Notes: generated from the sequence alone by a model not told the origin. A stretch of DNA of 45,775 nt from an uncultured Lachnospiraceae bacterium (GCA_902788555.1 CADAKQ010000026.1:1-45775), one strand, 5' to 3'; counted from the first letter of the stretch, positions 1 through 10,099 are shown. Made by a program: numbers and translations.

Positions 1-105
1 TAAACAACTTTGTCATGGATGTAACTTTATAAACCATTGTACGAAAGGCTTAAAATCAAGGCTTTTTTGTGCAAAATAAATAAGAAAGTGTAGAGAGAAA
101 AAGCT

Positions 106-2484
106 ATGTTTTTCAGGATTCTAAAAAAAGATTTAAAAAGAAAAAAGACTATGAACATTATTCTTTTGCTTTTTGTAATTCTTTCGGCGATGTTTGTTGC
201 GGCAAGCGTAAACAACATTTTTACGGTTGTGAGCGGACTGGATTATTATTTTGACAAGGCAGGTCTTGACGGAAATTATTTTGTAATATCCATGTCAAGA
301 GAGGGCGATACCTCTATCGAGGAAGCTCTTGATAAGGAAAGCTTTGTAAAGAATTATCGTGTCGAGGAATTAATCTACGCAAACAGTACGGATGTGCTTC
401 ATGACGGAAAGAAGGCGTTTGAATATCAGAATGTTTCGCTGGTGGTATCTGTTGACAGAGCTGCCATCAAATATTTTGATAAGGATAACAACAGTATAGA
501 TAAGGTTAAAGAAGGCGAGGTTTATGTCAATAACTCTATACTGAAAAAATCCAAGCTTTCCGTAGGAGACGAGATAGAGATTAAGCTTTACGGAGTAAGT
601 GTTAAGTTTAAAATAGCAGGTATTGCTAAGGATGCCTTGCTTGGCTCGGACTTTATGGGCAATCCGAGATATATCATAAATGATAAGGATTACGAAAAAT
701 TCAAATCAAACGACGAAGTATTAAGTAAATCCTTCGGAAAGATTTATCATATAAATACCGATGATGCAAATGCATTAAAGGAAATGCTTTCCACTAAAGA
801 CGGAATATTGTTTGATGCTGATATAAGTGTAATAAAAATGACTTATGTAATGAATATGATTGTGGCAGGTGTGCTGCTTGTTATAAGTCTCGGACTTATA
901 CTTGTATCCTTTACAGTTTTAAGATTTACAATCGGTTTTACCATAACCGAGGAGTTCCGTGAGATTGGTGTTATGAAGGCTGTAGGTATTAAGAATTCTG
1001 CTATAAGAAGACTCTATATAACAAAGTATTTTGCAATAGCGGTTTTAGGTGCGGTTATTGGATTTTTCGGTTCGATTCCTTTTGGAAACATTCTTCTTAA
1101 GAGTGTATCGGAAAATATGGTGCTTGGAAATGAAAACAGTATAATCGTCGGACTTTTATCCGCAGTGCTGGTTGTATTCCTTATAGTATGGTTTGCTTAT
1201 TCAAGTACCAGGAGGATTAAGAAGATGTCACCGATTGACGCGGTAAGAAGTGGTCAGACCGGTGAAAGATACGGTAAGAAGGGCTTTTTGTCACTTGGCA
1301 AGAGCAAGCTTTCACCTACAGGATTTTTAGCTGCAAATGATGTCTTAAGCAGCAAAAAGCAGTTTGGTATCATTACAGTGGTATTTACGATTTGTCTGCT
1401 TCTGGTAATGATTCTTGCCAATACCGCAAACACTCTTTGCAGCGAAAAGCTTATATATCTTTTCGGAACAGTAAAAAGTGATGTTTATATGGATGACTCA
1501 AAGAGAAGTATGGCTCTCATGGACGGCGGTACCGGAGATGAAAAAATATATGATACCTTAAATGAGATAGAAGATATACTTGCTGAAAATGATATGCCGG
1601 GAAAGGTTGTTATAGAGCTTCAGTATAAATATCCGGTAACATTTAACGGTAAGACTCAAAAGATTACATTTCAGCAAAATAAATTAACAAAAGCGAGCGA
1701 CTACGTTTATAACGAAGGAACCGCTCCTCAAAATGAATATGAGATAGCACTTACACCTCAGTCAGCCAAGACCATCGGTTGTAAGATAGGAGATACGGTA
1801 AGCATAAAGATAAACGGTGTAGAGCATGATTATATGGTTACAGGACTTTTTACAAGCTTTAATCAGCTAGGTCAGATAGGAAGGCTTAATGAGGAGGCAA
1901 AGACCGACAGGTCGGAGATTTCTTCAGCGTTTACGTATCAGATAGACTTTGACGATAATCCTGATGATGAAACAATCGATGAAAGAATTGAGCGTTTGAA
2001 GGTAATATTTGATACAAAGGATGTACGTAATGCAGCGGATTATACCAACAATTCCACAGGCGTGTCGGGTACAATGCGAGCGGTTGAGTATCTTGCACTT
2101 GTCCTTACGGTTATTATAGCAGCACTTATTGCAATACTTATGGAGCGTTCCTTCATAAGCAGGGAAAAGAGCGAGATAGCCCTTATGAAGGCTGTCGGAA
2201 TAAAAAATAAAAGGATAATAATTCAGCATACCTTAAGATTTGTAATAGTTATGGTTCTTGCTATTATAATAGCAGCCTTACTTGCGGTACCGTTAACCAA
2301 GCTTTGTATCGACCCAATATTTGGAATTATGGGTGTGGCATACAGTCTCGAATACGAGATTAAGCCTTTGGAGGTTTTCATAATCTGCCCGCTTATAATA
2401 CTTGCGGCAACGACAATAAGTGCATTTTTGACAGCACTTTATACCAATACAATCAAGGCATATCATACGGCGGATATTGAATAG
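106..2484 (+). CDS. FtsX/MacB-type ABC transporter permease
   Basis: This 792-residue integral membrane protein is the permease of an ABC exporter. It has two FtsX-like halves. Hydrophobic segments lie near residues 17-38, 255-277, 305-330 and 347-368, then near 418-440, 683-705, 735-757 and 770-790. A large extracytoplasmic domain separates the first and second segment of each half. The FtsX coupling motif occurs twice, as REIGVMKAVGI after the second segment and SEIALMKAVGI in the C-terminal half. The ATPase gene follows after about 105 bases, then a response regulator and a histidine kinase, the layout of BceAB-like peptide-sensing/resistance modules. The substrate cannot be read from sequence; export of, or resistance to, a peptide or lipid is inferred. 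The start is the first ATG after a weak purine-rich stretch (AGAGAGAAAAA). Confidence 0.9.
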   Translation: MFFRILKKDLKRKKTMNIILLLFVILSAMFVAASVNNIFTVVSGLDYYFDKAGLDGNYFVISMSREGDTSIEEALDKESFVKNYRVEELIYANSTDVLHDGKKAFEYQNVSLVVSVDRAAIKYFDKDNNSIDKVKEGEVYVNNSILKKSKLSVGDEIEIKLYGVSVKFKIAGIAKDALLGSDFMGNPRYIINDKDYEKFKSNDEVLSKSFGKIYHINTDDANALKEMLSTKDGILFDADISVIKMTYVMNMIVAGVLLVISLGLILVSFTVLRFTIGFTITEEFREIGVMKAVGIKNSAIRRLYITKYFAIAVLGAVIGFFGSIPFGNILLKSVSENMVLGNENSIIVGLLSAVLVVFLIVWFAYSSTRRIKKMSPIDAVRSGQTGERYGKKGFLSLGKSKLSPTGFLAANDVLSSKKQFGIITVVFTICLLLVMILANTANTLCSEKLIYLFGTVKSDVYMDDSKRSMALMDGGTGDEKIYDTLNEIEDILAENDMPGKVVIELQYKYPVTFNGKTQKITFQQNKLTKASDYVYNEGTAPQNEYEIALTPQSAKTIGCKIGDTVSIKINGVEHDYMVTGLFTSFNQLGQIGRLNEEAKTDRSEISSAFTYQIDFDDNPDDETIDERIERLKVIFDTKDVRNAADYTNNSTGVSGTMRAVEYLALVLTVIIAALIAILMERSFISREKSEIALMKAVGIKNKRIIIQHTLRFVIVMVLAIIIAALLAVPLTKLCIDPIFGIMGVAYSLEYEIKPLEVFIICPLIILAATTISAFLTALYTNTIKAYHTADIE

Positions 2485-2589
2485 TGCAAAAAATAATTAA
2501 AAAAATGTTTTGTTTATAATAAGATAAAGAAATATGTATTATGAGTTGTTAAACAGTTTGAATATGAATAATAAAAAGGAGAACAGATT

Positions 2590-3357
2590 ATGGAAAAGAT
2601 TTTAGAGGTAAAGGATTTATGTAAAACCTATGTTGTAAATAAGAGACAGAATAACGTACTTAAGAATGTTAATTTTGAAGTAAATGAAGGAGAAATGGTT
2701 GCAGTTATGGGACCTTCCGGTTCGGGTAAATCAACACTTCTTTATACCGTATCGGGTATGGACGAAGCAACTGCGGGAGAGGTTTCATTTGAAGGTAAAA
2801 ATATAGCTGATATGAAGGAAAATGAGTTGGCTGAATTCAGACTTGACAAGATGGGATTTATATTTCAGCAGATGTATATGTTGAAAAATCTTACCGTGCT
2901 TGATAATATTATCTTACCGGCAGTTGAATCAAAAACCAATACTCTTAGCAAGAAGGAAAAGCTTGAAAGAGGACAGGAGCTTATGAGAAAGCTTAATATA
3001 ATCGATACTGCCGACAATGATATAAATGAGGTATCGGGCGGACAGCTTCAGAGAGCATGTATATGTAGAAGTATGATTAATAATCCTAAGATGATATTTG
3101 CAGATGAACCGACAGGTGCCCTTAACCGTACTTCTTCAGATGAGGTTATGGAGGAGTTAAACAAGTTAAATGATGAAGGTACAACCATCATGCTTGTTAC
3201 ACATGATGCGAGAGTGGCAGCCAAGTGTTCAAGAGTTTTGTTCATAGTCGATGGAAATATCAAGGGAGAGTTTTCTCTTGGCAAGTTAGAAGCCAAGCAG
3301 GATTTGCGCGATAGAGAACGTTCGCTTAATAACTGGCTGATGGAGATGGGTTGGTAG
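2590..3357 (+). CDS. ABC transporter ATP-binding protein (MacB/LolD-like)
   Basis: This is the cytoplasmic ATPase partner of the upstream FtsX permease, 255 residues long. The Walker A motif is GPSGSGKST near residue 41. The Q-loop follows in FIFQQMYMLKNLTV, the ABC signature is VSGGQLQRA, Walker B is MIFADEPTGAL, and the H-loop is VTHDARVA. The sequence most resembles the MacB/LolD/FtsE group, which works with FtsX-fold permeases. A good ribosome binding site (AAAAGGAG) precedes the ATG. It lies between the permease and the response regulator on one strand, so a four-gene operon is likely. Function as an energy-coupling subunit is secure; the substrate is unknown. Confidence 0.93.
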   Translation: MEKILEVKDLCKTYVVNKRQNNVLKNVNFEVNEGEMVAVMGPSGSGKSTLLYTVSGMDEATAGEVSFEGKNIADMKENELAEFRLDKMGFIFQQMYMLKNLTVLDNIILPAVESKTNTLSKKEKLERGQELMRKLNIIDTADNDINEVSGGQLQRACICRSMINNPKMIFADEPTGALNRTSSDEVMEELNKLNDEGTTIMLVTHDARVAAKCSRVLFIVDGNIKGEFSLGKLEAKQDLRDRERSLNNWLMEMGW

Positions 3358-3421
3358 GAATGATCATCAGCATGCGATTTATGAATAAAGCATGAGTTGG
3401 TTAAGTCAGAAGGAAAAGTAT

Positions 3422-4084
3422 ATGAATGACATACTGATAGTGGAAGACAATAAGGAGATATCGGGACTGCTTGCGGATTTACTACGAGCGGAAAATTATA
3501 TTGTAACGACAGTCGATAATGGAGAGAAAGCCTTGTCCGTATTTGAAAGATACGGAGCAAGGCTTGTCTTGCTTGATATAATGCTTCCGGGAATCGATGG
3601 ATTTGCGGTTTGCGAGAAAATCAGAAAGACCAGTGACACACCGATTATTATACTCAGTGCCAAGGTGGATAAGGATGATAAGCTTAACGGTCTTATACTG
3701 GGTGCAGACGACTATATGGAAAAGCCGTATGATATAGATATACTTCTTGCAAAGATACAAGGCATATTTAAAAGAAGATATTCTATGGATGAGCTTACCT
3801 GTGGAGAACTTGTACTTAATAAGATAGAAAAGACCGTTACAAAAAAGGGTAAGAGTATCGAAGTAAGAGCAAAGGAATTTGATCTTTTGCTGCTTTTAAT
3901 TGAAAACAGGGGAAAGACTCTTTCCAAGGATTACATTTTTAATTATATATGGGGAAGAGACAGTGAGTCTGAGCTTCAGACACTCACCGTGCATATAAAG
4001 TGGCTCAGAGAAAAAATTGAGGATGATCCAAAAAATCCAAAGCATATTCTTACGGTATGGGGAACAGGATATAAGTTTGATTGA
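3422..4084 (+). CDS. OmpR/PhoB-family response regulator of the ABC exporter module
   Basis: This is a 220-residue DNA-binding response regulator. The receiver domain begins DILIVEDNKEI with an acidic pocket, and the predicted phospho-acceptor is Asp52 in LLDIMLPG. The C-terminal winged helix begins near residue 125 and carries the RAKEFDLLLLL, TLTVHIKWLREKIEDDP and VWGTGYKFD segments typical of OmpR-type effector domains. An in-frame ATG lies 30 bases upstream, but the ATG at 3422 has the AAGGA ribosome binding site at the right distance and begins directly before the first beta strand. The stop codon almost touches the upstream TTG alternative of the kinase gene, so the pair is probably co-translated. 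It likely controls the exporter genes in front of it; no operator was identified. Confidence 0.93.
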   Translation: MNDILIVEDNKEISGLLADLLRAENYIVTTVDNGEKALSVFERYGARLVLLDIMLPGIDGFAVCEKIRKTSDTPIIILSAKVDKDDKLNGLILGADDYMEKPYDIDILLAKIQGIFKRRYSMDELTCGELVLNKIEKTVTKKGKSIEVRAKEFDLLLLLIENRGKTLSKDYIFNYIWGRDSESELQTLTVHIKWLREKIEDDPKNPKHILTVWGTGYKFD

Positions 4085-4101
4085 ACCGGAGCTTATATGG
4101 T

Positions 4102-5403
4102 ATGAAAAAATATGACAGGATAATTTTTATATTTGCTTTTTTAATCATATTGATGCTTACAGCTGTCAATGTGATTTTTTCAGGTGCCCAAAAGAACAGT
4201 GCTCATAGAGAATACAGAGTTGAGATAAACAGACTTGCGGACGAGATAGAAAGAGGAAATGAACCGGATATCTCACAGTGCTCATATGTAGTAGCGGTAG
4301 TTGCAGCAACTGAAACAGATGTAACAGATGTGGCAGATGATGGTAATGAATACAGTTCGCAAAATAATGATAAACCGGAATATGTTAGCGCTTTATTTTA
4401 TAACAGTAACTATGACTATGTTATAAAAAATATAAACGGAAAGCTTTATCGATTTGATTATATTATAAATGATGAGGCTGATTTAAATGGCAGAATAAAA
4501 ATAAATATAATTATGATTATCGTGTCAATTGTAATGCTTGCAATTTTGCTGTATATAAGAAAGCAAATTATAAAACCCTTTTATGTGCTGTCAGAGATTC
4601 CGGCAGAGCTTGCGAGAGGAAATCTGACCGTCCCGATAAAGGAAAATAGGAGCAAATTTTTCGGAAGATTTACCTGGGGACTTGATATGCTCCGTGAAAA
4701 GCTGGAGGATGATAAAAGAAAGGAGCTTTCTCTTCGTAAGGAAAAACAGACCTTGCTTTTATCTATATCGCATGACGTTAAAACACCCCTTTCGGCTATC
4801 AAGCTTTATTCATCTGCACTTTCAAAGGGAATTTACAGTGATGAAGATAAGAAAAAGGAAGCTGCTTACGGAATAAGTGAAAAGGTTGATGAAATAGAAA
4901 AATATGTTACCGATCTTACCGAATCCGCAAGTGATGATTTCCTTAATCTTGAAGTTAAAAAAGGAGACTTTTATCTTTCAAAACTGATGGATGAAATAAA
5001 GGATTATTATAAGGACAGACTTTCATTAAACAAGTCGGATTTTGTGATTGAAAAATATAATGATTGTATTATATCCGGCGACTTTGACAGAAGTGTTGAG
5101 GTGCTTCAAAACATATTTGAAAATGCGATAAAGTATGGAGATGGAAAGAAAATTTCCGTAAGCTTTGGTGATGAAGAGGACTGCCGCCTTGTAACAGTTA
5201 AAAACTCCGGATGCGGGCTTCCTGAATCAGAACTTGTGCATGTATTTGACAGCTTTTGGCGCGGTTCAAACAGTGATGGAAGGGACGGAAGCGGACTTGG
5301 TCTTTACATTTGCAAAAAGCTTATGCATATGATGGAAGGCGATATATATGCAAGAGTTGATAATGGTGATATGATGGTTACGGTGGTGTTTAAGAGAGGG
5401 TAG
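4102..5403 (+). CDS. Membrane sensor histidine kinase of the ABC exporter module
   Basis: The predicted kinase has 433 residues. It has one membrane segment near residues 8-28, an extracellular domain of about 110 residues, and a second membrane segment near 142-160. A short linker leads to the HisKA domain with His224 in SISHDVKTPLSAIK. The ATPase domain carries the N-box (IFENAIKYGDG), a G1 box in the form VKNSGCGLPE, the F-box (VFDSFWRGS) and the G2 box (GSGLGLYICKKL). A TTG at 4081 could extend the protein by seven residues, but ATG 4102 has GGAG ten bases upstream and is preferred. It presumably phosphorylates the preceding regulator. The longer sensor domain distinguishes it from the short intramembrane-sensing BceS kinases. 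Confidence 0.9.
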   Translation: MKKYDRIIFIFAFLIILMLTAVNVIFSGAQKNSAHREYRVEINRLADEIERGNEPDISQCSYVVAVVAATETDVTDVADDGNEYSSQNNDKPEYVSALFYNSNYDYVIKNINGKLYRFDYIINDEADLNGRIKINIIMIIVSIVMLAILLYIRKQIIKPFYVLSEIPAELARGNLTVPIKENRSKFFGRFTWGLDMLREKLEDDKRKELSLRKEKQTLLLSISHDVKTPLSAIKLYSSALSKGIYSDEDKKKEAAYGISEKVDEIEKYVTDLTESASDDFLNLEVKKGDFYLSKLMDEIKDYYKDRLSLNKSDFVIEKYNDCIISGDFDRSVEVLQNIFENAIKYGDGKKISVSFGDEEDCRLVTVKNSGCGLPESELVHVFDSFWRGSNSDGRDGSGLGLYICKKLMHMMEGDIYARVDNGDMMVTVVFKRG

Positions 5404-5459
5404 ATTTATGTTGTATTAAGAAGAATTTTATAGTAAAATAAACATAGATTTTTTGATGT

Positions 5460-5514
5460 AAGCAGCCGGTAGAAAAATATAATATTTTTTCATACCCCGG
5501 CTGCTTTGTCTTTT
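5460..5514 (+). terminator. Long hairpin terminator after the ABC/two-component operon
   Basis: A 10-base arm AAGCAGCCGG at 5460-5469 pairs with CCGGCTGCTT at 5497-5506. The intervening stretch adds further pairing (GAAAAATAT with ATATTTTTTC). A T-rich run (TTGTCTTTT) follows. It closes the upstream operon. It also argues against the TTG at 5513 as the start of the next gene, because that codon falls at the base of the terminator. Confidence 0.8.
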
Positions 5515-5533
5515 GAAAGATGAGGTGAAGCTG

Positions 5534-8500
5534 ATGATTAAAGCAGAATGGGCCAAGATATTAGATGGCGCCGGATTTCAGGCTGCGGCTATATGTGTTT
5601 GTATAGTTTGTATTTATTATTTAATGGTAAAAACAAAACCTGAAAAATTCAGAAATAAATTATTTCTTATACTTGTCTTAAATGTGCTCATAGGAGCTCT
5701 TTGTAATTTTATCAGTGCGATACTGAAGTCCTATTTAAATGTATCTGATGCGGCATATAATGTCAGGATGATTTGTCAATATATTTATTTTATAATTCAT
5801 CCTATGCTTGCACCTCTTTTTTGCTTTTATGTCTCTATTGTCACCGGAGCAAATTATAAATTAAAAAAATACAGATTGATATCTGAAATCCCTGCTGCTT
5901 TTATGTTCTTGCTTGCACTTATCAATCCGATTACCAACTGGGTTTATTATTTTACTGAAAACAGAGAATTTCATAGAAATTGGGCAGAAAATATTCTTTA
6001 TGGAATAAGCCTTGTTTATTACATTTTTGCCATAGTTATGTTACTTTTGTTCTGGGATGCGATTAATACAAATGTAAGAAGAGTTATGATATTTTTCTTT
6101 ATATTTGTGGCGGTTGGACTTGGACTTCAGTTTATGTTTGCATCACTTCATACAGAGCTTTTTGCGGAGGCTATAGCCCTTTCGGGAATCATGATAATAA
6201 TAGAAAACGAAGAGGGGCGTAAGGACTCAAGAACACATATCTATAATCACGCTGCACTTGCTTATGATATAAAGCAGTATATAAAGGTAAGACATTCATT
6301 TTTCATGATTTGTATAAAAATGAAAAATCCTATAGGGCTTATGCAGCTTATGGGAAATGCCAATATAGAAACACTTACGGAACTAACAGCCGAGTATCTT
6401 TCAACCCTTGTGCCTAAATATTCTATTTATTATATAGGAACAGGCACCTTTGTAATAGTAAATGAAAATGATGACAGGGATTATAATATAGGTATAGCAA
6501 AGGCGATTAAGGAGAGATTTAATCATAGCTGGCATTTTCAGGATAGAGATACCACCTTCAATGCTGCTGTTTTTTGTGCAGAGATACCTACTGACCTAAA
6601 GTCATATAAGGAAATATCAATGCTGATAAATGGTCCGATTCCGACAGAGGGTATAAATGAAGACATTATTTATTATGGCAGCAGTCTTAATTATGTCCTA
6701 AGAAGAAGTCAGGTTGAGGAGGCTATCAGAAATGGCATGGAAAAGAAGAATTTTGAGGTTTTTTTCCAGCCTATTTATAATGCAAATGACCTTACAATTT
6801 GTTCCGGTGAGGCACTGCTTCGTCTGCATGATGGAGATATAGGTGATATTTATCCGGATGAGTTTATTCCTATCGCAGAAAGAAGCGGCATGATATTTGA
6901 ATTGGGAGATTTTGTTTTGGATGAGGTCTGTAAATTCCTTAATTCCGGTATTCCTACGGAAATGGGCGTAGAGGCATTACATGTAAATCTTTCGGTTATA
7001 CAGTGTATACAGCCGAAGTACGCTGAAAGAATAATAAGTATTGTTTCAAAGTATGATATTTCGCCTTCCAAGATAGCTTTCGAGATAACGGAATCAGCAG
7101 CTACAACTGACTTTGCAGCTTTGAGAGATTTTGTCAGAAGACTTAGAGAAAAGGGATTCAGATTTATAGTTGATGATTATGGTGTCGGATATTCAAATGT
7201 TCACTCCATACTATCACTTGATGTTGATACTATTAAGATAGACAGAAGTATTCTTTGGGAGGCAGAGCAGTCGGAGATAGGAAGAATAATTATGGACAGC
7301 TCTGTTGACATGATAAAACGTATGCAAAAAAAGATACTCATAACCGGTGTCGAGACAAAAAAACAGATAGACCTTGCCGGAGAGTTTGGTGTGGATTATC
7401 TTCAGGGATATTATTTTTCAAACCCTATATCGCAAAATGAGTTTATCGGTATACTAAAGGCTACACAGATAGCAAAATTTGAAGAGCAAAAGGCTCTTGC
7501 GGCAAGTGAGGCGATGAGTGTATTTTTAGCAAATATGTCACACGAGATTCGTACACCTATCAATGCGGTTTTAGGACTTGATGAGATGATTCTTCGTGAG
7601 AGTGAGGATGACAATATAATCGAATATGCCAAGAATATAGAAAGTGCAGGAAGAACACTCCTGTCATTAATAAACGATATTCTTGATTTTTCAAAAATTG
7701 AGAAAGGAAATGTTGAGCTTAACAAGGGAGAGTATATGCTTTCATCTATGCTTTTTGATGTTGTAAATATGATGAAGCAAAGAGCACGGGAGAAGGGCCT
7801 TAAATTTATAACTGATATAGATGGTGATACCCCTGAAAAATTATATGGCGATGAGATACGTATAAGACAGATTATAATCAATCTTCTAAATAATGCCATA
7901 AAATATACTGATAAGGGCAGCGTTACCTTTAAGCTTGGCTATGAGAAAACGGACAGTGAGAATATAAAGCTGTTAATACATGTTAAGGATACGGGAATTG
8001 GAATCCGCAAGGAGGATATAGGCAAGCTATACGATAAATTCAAAAGATTTGATGCGGATAAAACGAAGACTATCGAGGGAAGCGGACTTGGACTTGCAAT
8101 AACAAAGCAACTTTTAAATCTCATGGACGGAAATATAAATGTAGAAAGTGAGTACGGAGTTGGTACAACATTTTTGGTGGAAATACCACAAAAGATACTG
8201 GATAAAAAAAGTATAGGTGATTTTGAAAGTAAGGGTACAAATGAGAAAAATGAAGGAAAAAGCAGAAAGGGGCATCTTGTTGCGCCTGATGCGGATGTGC
8301 TTGTAGTGGATGATACCCCTATGAATCTTATGGTTATCAGAAACCTCCTTAAGCGAACAGGCATAAAACTTGATGAAGCAGGAAGCGGTGCGGAATGTAT
8401 AGAAAAAGCTTCAAATAAAAAATATGATTTGATATTGCTTGATTACAGAATGCCAAACATGGACGGAATAGAGACATTGAAACATTTAAAATCAGACATT

Positions 8501-9310
8501 ATTAACACGAAAATACCTGTTATTGCTCTTACAGCAAATGCCATATCAGGCTCAAGGGAACGATTTATGAAGGAAGGCTTTGATGACTATGTAACAAAGC
8601 CAATCGATGGAGAAAAATTGGAAAAGGTTCTTATGTTCTGGTTGCCCGATGATAAGATAAGATGGTCAGAGCAGGAAACAGATATCTGGACAGATGAAAA
8701 AGATGATTATAAAAATGATGACGATGATTTTCGGGGGATAAAAAAATATGAAGAGATTAATATAGAAGAAGGTATAATATATTGCGGTTCAAAGGAAAGC
8801 TATCTGGAGGTTTTAAATGCGTTTAAGGGTGAAATCGATAATCGTATATCGGTTATAAAAAATGCTCTTGCTGAAAAGAATTTAAAACGATATACGGTTG
8901 AGGTTCATGCCATAAAAAGCTCATCTAAAATAATAGGAGCAGATAAGCTTTCAAAGCTTGCCAAAGAGCTTGAGGATGCCGGAAATAATAATGACACAGG
9001 CTATATCAATTCTCATAATGAAGAGCTTATCAAGCTATATGAAGCTTGTAAAAAAATAAGCTTGGATGAGAATGATAATAAGCCTGATAATGAGCTTGAT
9101 GATGAGCTCTGGAAAGATGCATTAAAAACGCTTTATGAATTTGCGGACACCATGGATTATGATAATTTTAAAACAGTATTAAAAACAATTGACAATTATA
9201 AAATAACAGATGAAAAAGCAGATATAAAGGGGCGGATTGAAGAGTTTTTCAGAAGACTTGAATGGGACAGCCTTAAAGTATTGATAGATGAATATTTAAA
9301 AAGGAGATAG
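5534..9310 (+). CDS. 7TM / degenerate GGDEF / EAL / histidine kinase / REC / Hpt hybrid signalling protein
   Basis: This very large protein (1258 residues) joins c-di-GMP turnover to a phosphorelay. Residues 1-210 form a 7-TM sensor typical of Firmicute kinases. Residues 220-390 resemble GGDEF, but the signature loop is lost (GTGTF). The EAL domain (about 400-650) keeps EALLR (Glu426), VNLS, EITES, DDYGVGYSN, IKIDRS, GVET and the final LQGYY, so phosphodiesterase activity is plausible. HisKA has His670 in MSHEIRTP. The ATPase has NLLNNAIKYT, DTGIGI and GSGLGLAI. A receiver has Asp970 in LLDYRMP, and a C-terminal Hpt domain has His1125 in HAIKSSS. ATG 5534 is chosen because GAGGTG lies seven bases upstream; the TTG at 5513 has no ribosome binding site. 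The receiver-only protein downstream is the likely phosphorelay partner. Confidence 0.9.
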   Translation: MIKAEWAKILDGAGFQAAAICVCIVCIYYLMVKTKPEKFRNKLFLILVLNVLIGALCNFISAILKSYLNVSDAAYNVRMICQYIYFIIHPMLAPLFCFYVSIVTGANYKLKKYRLISEIPAAFMFLLALINPITNWVYYFTENREFHRNWAENILYGISLVYYIFAIVMLLLFWDAINTNVRRVMIFFFIFVAVGLGLQFMFASLHTELFAEAIALSGIMIIIENEEGRKDSRTHIYNHAALAYDIKQYIKVRHSFFMICIKMKNPIGLMQLMGNANIETLTELTAEYLSTLVPKYSIYYIGTGTFVIVNENDDRDYNIGIAKAIKERFNHSWHFQDRDTTFNAAVFCAEIPTDLKSYKEISMLINGPIPTEGINEDIIYYGSSLNYVLRRSQVEEAIRNGMEKKNFEVFFQPIYNANDLTICSGEALLRLHDGDIGDIYPDEFIPIAERSGMIFELGDFVLDEVCKFLNSGIPTEMGVEALHVNLSVIQCIQPKYAERIISIVSKYDISPSKIAFEITESAATTDFAALRDFVRRLREKGFRFIVDDYGVGYSNVHSILSLDVDTIKIDRSILWEAEQSEIGRIIMDSSVDMIKRMQKKILITGVETKKQIDLAGEFGVDYLQGYYFSNPISQNEFIGILKATQIAKFEEQKALAASEAMSVFLANMSHEIRTPINAVLGLDEMILRESEDDNIIEYAKNIESAGRTLLSLINDILDFSKIEKGNVELNKGEYMLSSMLFDVVNMMKQRAREKGLKFITDIDGDTPEKLYGDEIRIRQIIINLLNNAIKYTDKGSVTFKLGYEKTDSENIKLLIHVKDTGIGIRKEDIGKLYDKFKRFDADKTKTIEGSGLGLAITKQLLNLMDGNINVESEYGVGTTFLVEIPQKILDKKSIGDFESKGTNEKNEGKSRKGHLVAPDADVLVVDDTPMNLMVIRNLLKRTGIKLDEAGSGAECIEKASNKKYDLILLDYRMPNMDGIETLKHLKSDIINTKIPVIALTANAISGSRERFMKEGFDDYVTKPIDGEKLEKVLMFWLPDDKIRWSEQETDIWTDEKDDYKNDDDDFRGIKKYEEINIEEGIIYCGSKESYLEVLNAFKGEIDNRISVIKNALAEKNLKRYTVEVHAIKSSSKIIGADKLSKLAKELEDAGNNNDTGYINSHNEELIKLYEACKKISLDENDNKPDNELDDELWKDALKTLYEFADTMDYDNFKTVLKTIDNYKITDEKADIKGRIEEFFRRLEWDSLKVLIDEYLKRR

Positions 9311-9322
9311 AAAGGATAAGCT

Positions 9323-10099
9323 ATGGCGAAATACAAATTACTTTTAATGAGAGATAAGGTGTCATTTATGATAAATGCACTTACCGGAAATTTAAAAAAC
9401 GGAGGCTATGAGGTTATAGAATCTGATTTCGATATGAAAAGTGTAGTTGCTCATGAAGAAGATGCTGATATCATGATTTTATTTGCCAGTGAAAATATTA
9501 CAGAAAAGCAGAGCCTTTTAGTTTATCTTAAGGATATAATTGTGGAAAAAGGCAAGCTGTTGATTTTAATTGGCGAAAAAGACGAAATAGATGCTATATC
9601 TGAATATATTCCGCCGCATCTTTTTTGCGAGGTCGTGGAAAGACCTCTCGATATGAATATATTCATGGAAAAAATTGATAATATTATGAATGAGGAGCAG
9701 GCGGAAAAAAGAAAGAAAAGCATACTGCTTGTAGATGATGATACAAGTTATCTGCAACTTTTACATGAGTGGCTTAAGGAAGATTACAGAGTGGGTATGG
9801 CAAAGTCGGGAGTACAGGCGATAACATGGCTTGCAAGAAACAATGTTGATCTTATTTTGCTTGATTATGAAATGCCGGTTACAAACGGATTACAGGTGTT
9901 TGAAATGTTAAAGAGCGAACAGTTTTCAAAGGACATTCCTATAATGTTTTTAACCAGCAAGAGCGATAAGAATATAATAATGCAGGTAATGGCACATAAG
10001 CCTGCAGGCTATATGCTTAAGCATATTACTAAAGCTCAGCTTTTATCAAACATCGCCAAATATTTTGTTAAAGAGGAATACAATAAGCTGCATTATTGA
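9323..10099 (+). CDS. Tandem receiver protein (pseudo-receiver plus receiver), no output domain
   Basis: The 258-residue protein begins 12 bases after the hybrid kinase with an AAAGGAT ribosome binding site. Residues 1-125 have receiver-like alternation of strands and helices, but no Asp follows the third strand (IMILFASEN), so this half looks like a pseudo-receiver. Residues 130-250 are a normal receiver with an acidic pocket (LLVDDDTS), phospho-acceptor Asp in LLDYEMP, the Thr/Ser switch (FLTSKS) and the conserved Lys (YMLKHI). There is no DNA-binding or enzymatic domain. It probably acts as a phosphate sink or as a protein-interaction output for the upstream Hpt domain; that role is inferred from gene order. 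Confidence 0.87.
   Translation: MAKYKLLLMRDKVSFMINALTGNLKNGGYEVIESDFDMKSVVAHEEDADIMILFASENITEKQSLLVYLKDIIVEKGKLLILIGEKDEIDAISEYIPPHLFCEVVERPLDMNIFMEKIDNIMNEEQAEKRKKSILLVDDDTSYLQLLHEWLKEDYRVGMAKSGVQAITWLARNNVDLILLDYEMPVTNGLQVFEMLKSEQFSKDIPIMFLTSKSDKNIIMQVMAHKPAGYMLKHITKAQLLSNIAKYFVKEEYNKLHY

Noticed and set aside
1-105. Possible terminator or promoter before the ABC permease
   Set aside because: AAGGCTTAAAATCAAGGCTTTTTT is a direct repeat of AAGGCTT, not an inverted one. No convincing -35/-10 pair was found.
5513-5533. TTG start extending the hybrid kinase by seven residues
   Set aside because: It has no ribosome binding site and lies at the base of the preceding terminator. ATG 5534 has GAGGTG at proper distance.
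7411-8364. Two minus-strand open frames antisense to the large hybrid kinase
   Set aside because: They mirror the codon pattern of the conserved kinase and receiver domains on the other strand. Ser/Ile/Phe-rich shadow translations.
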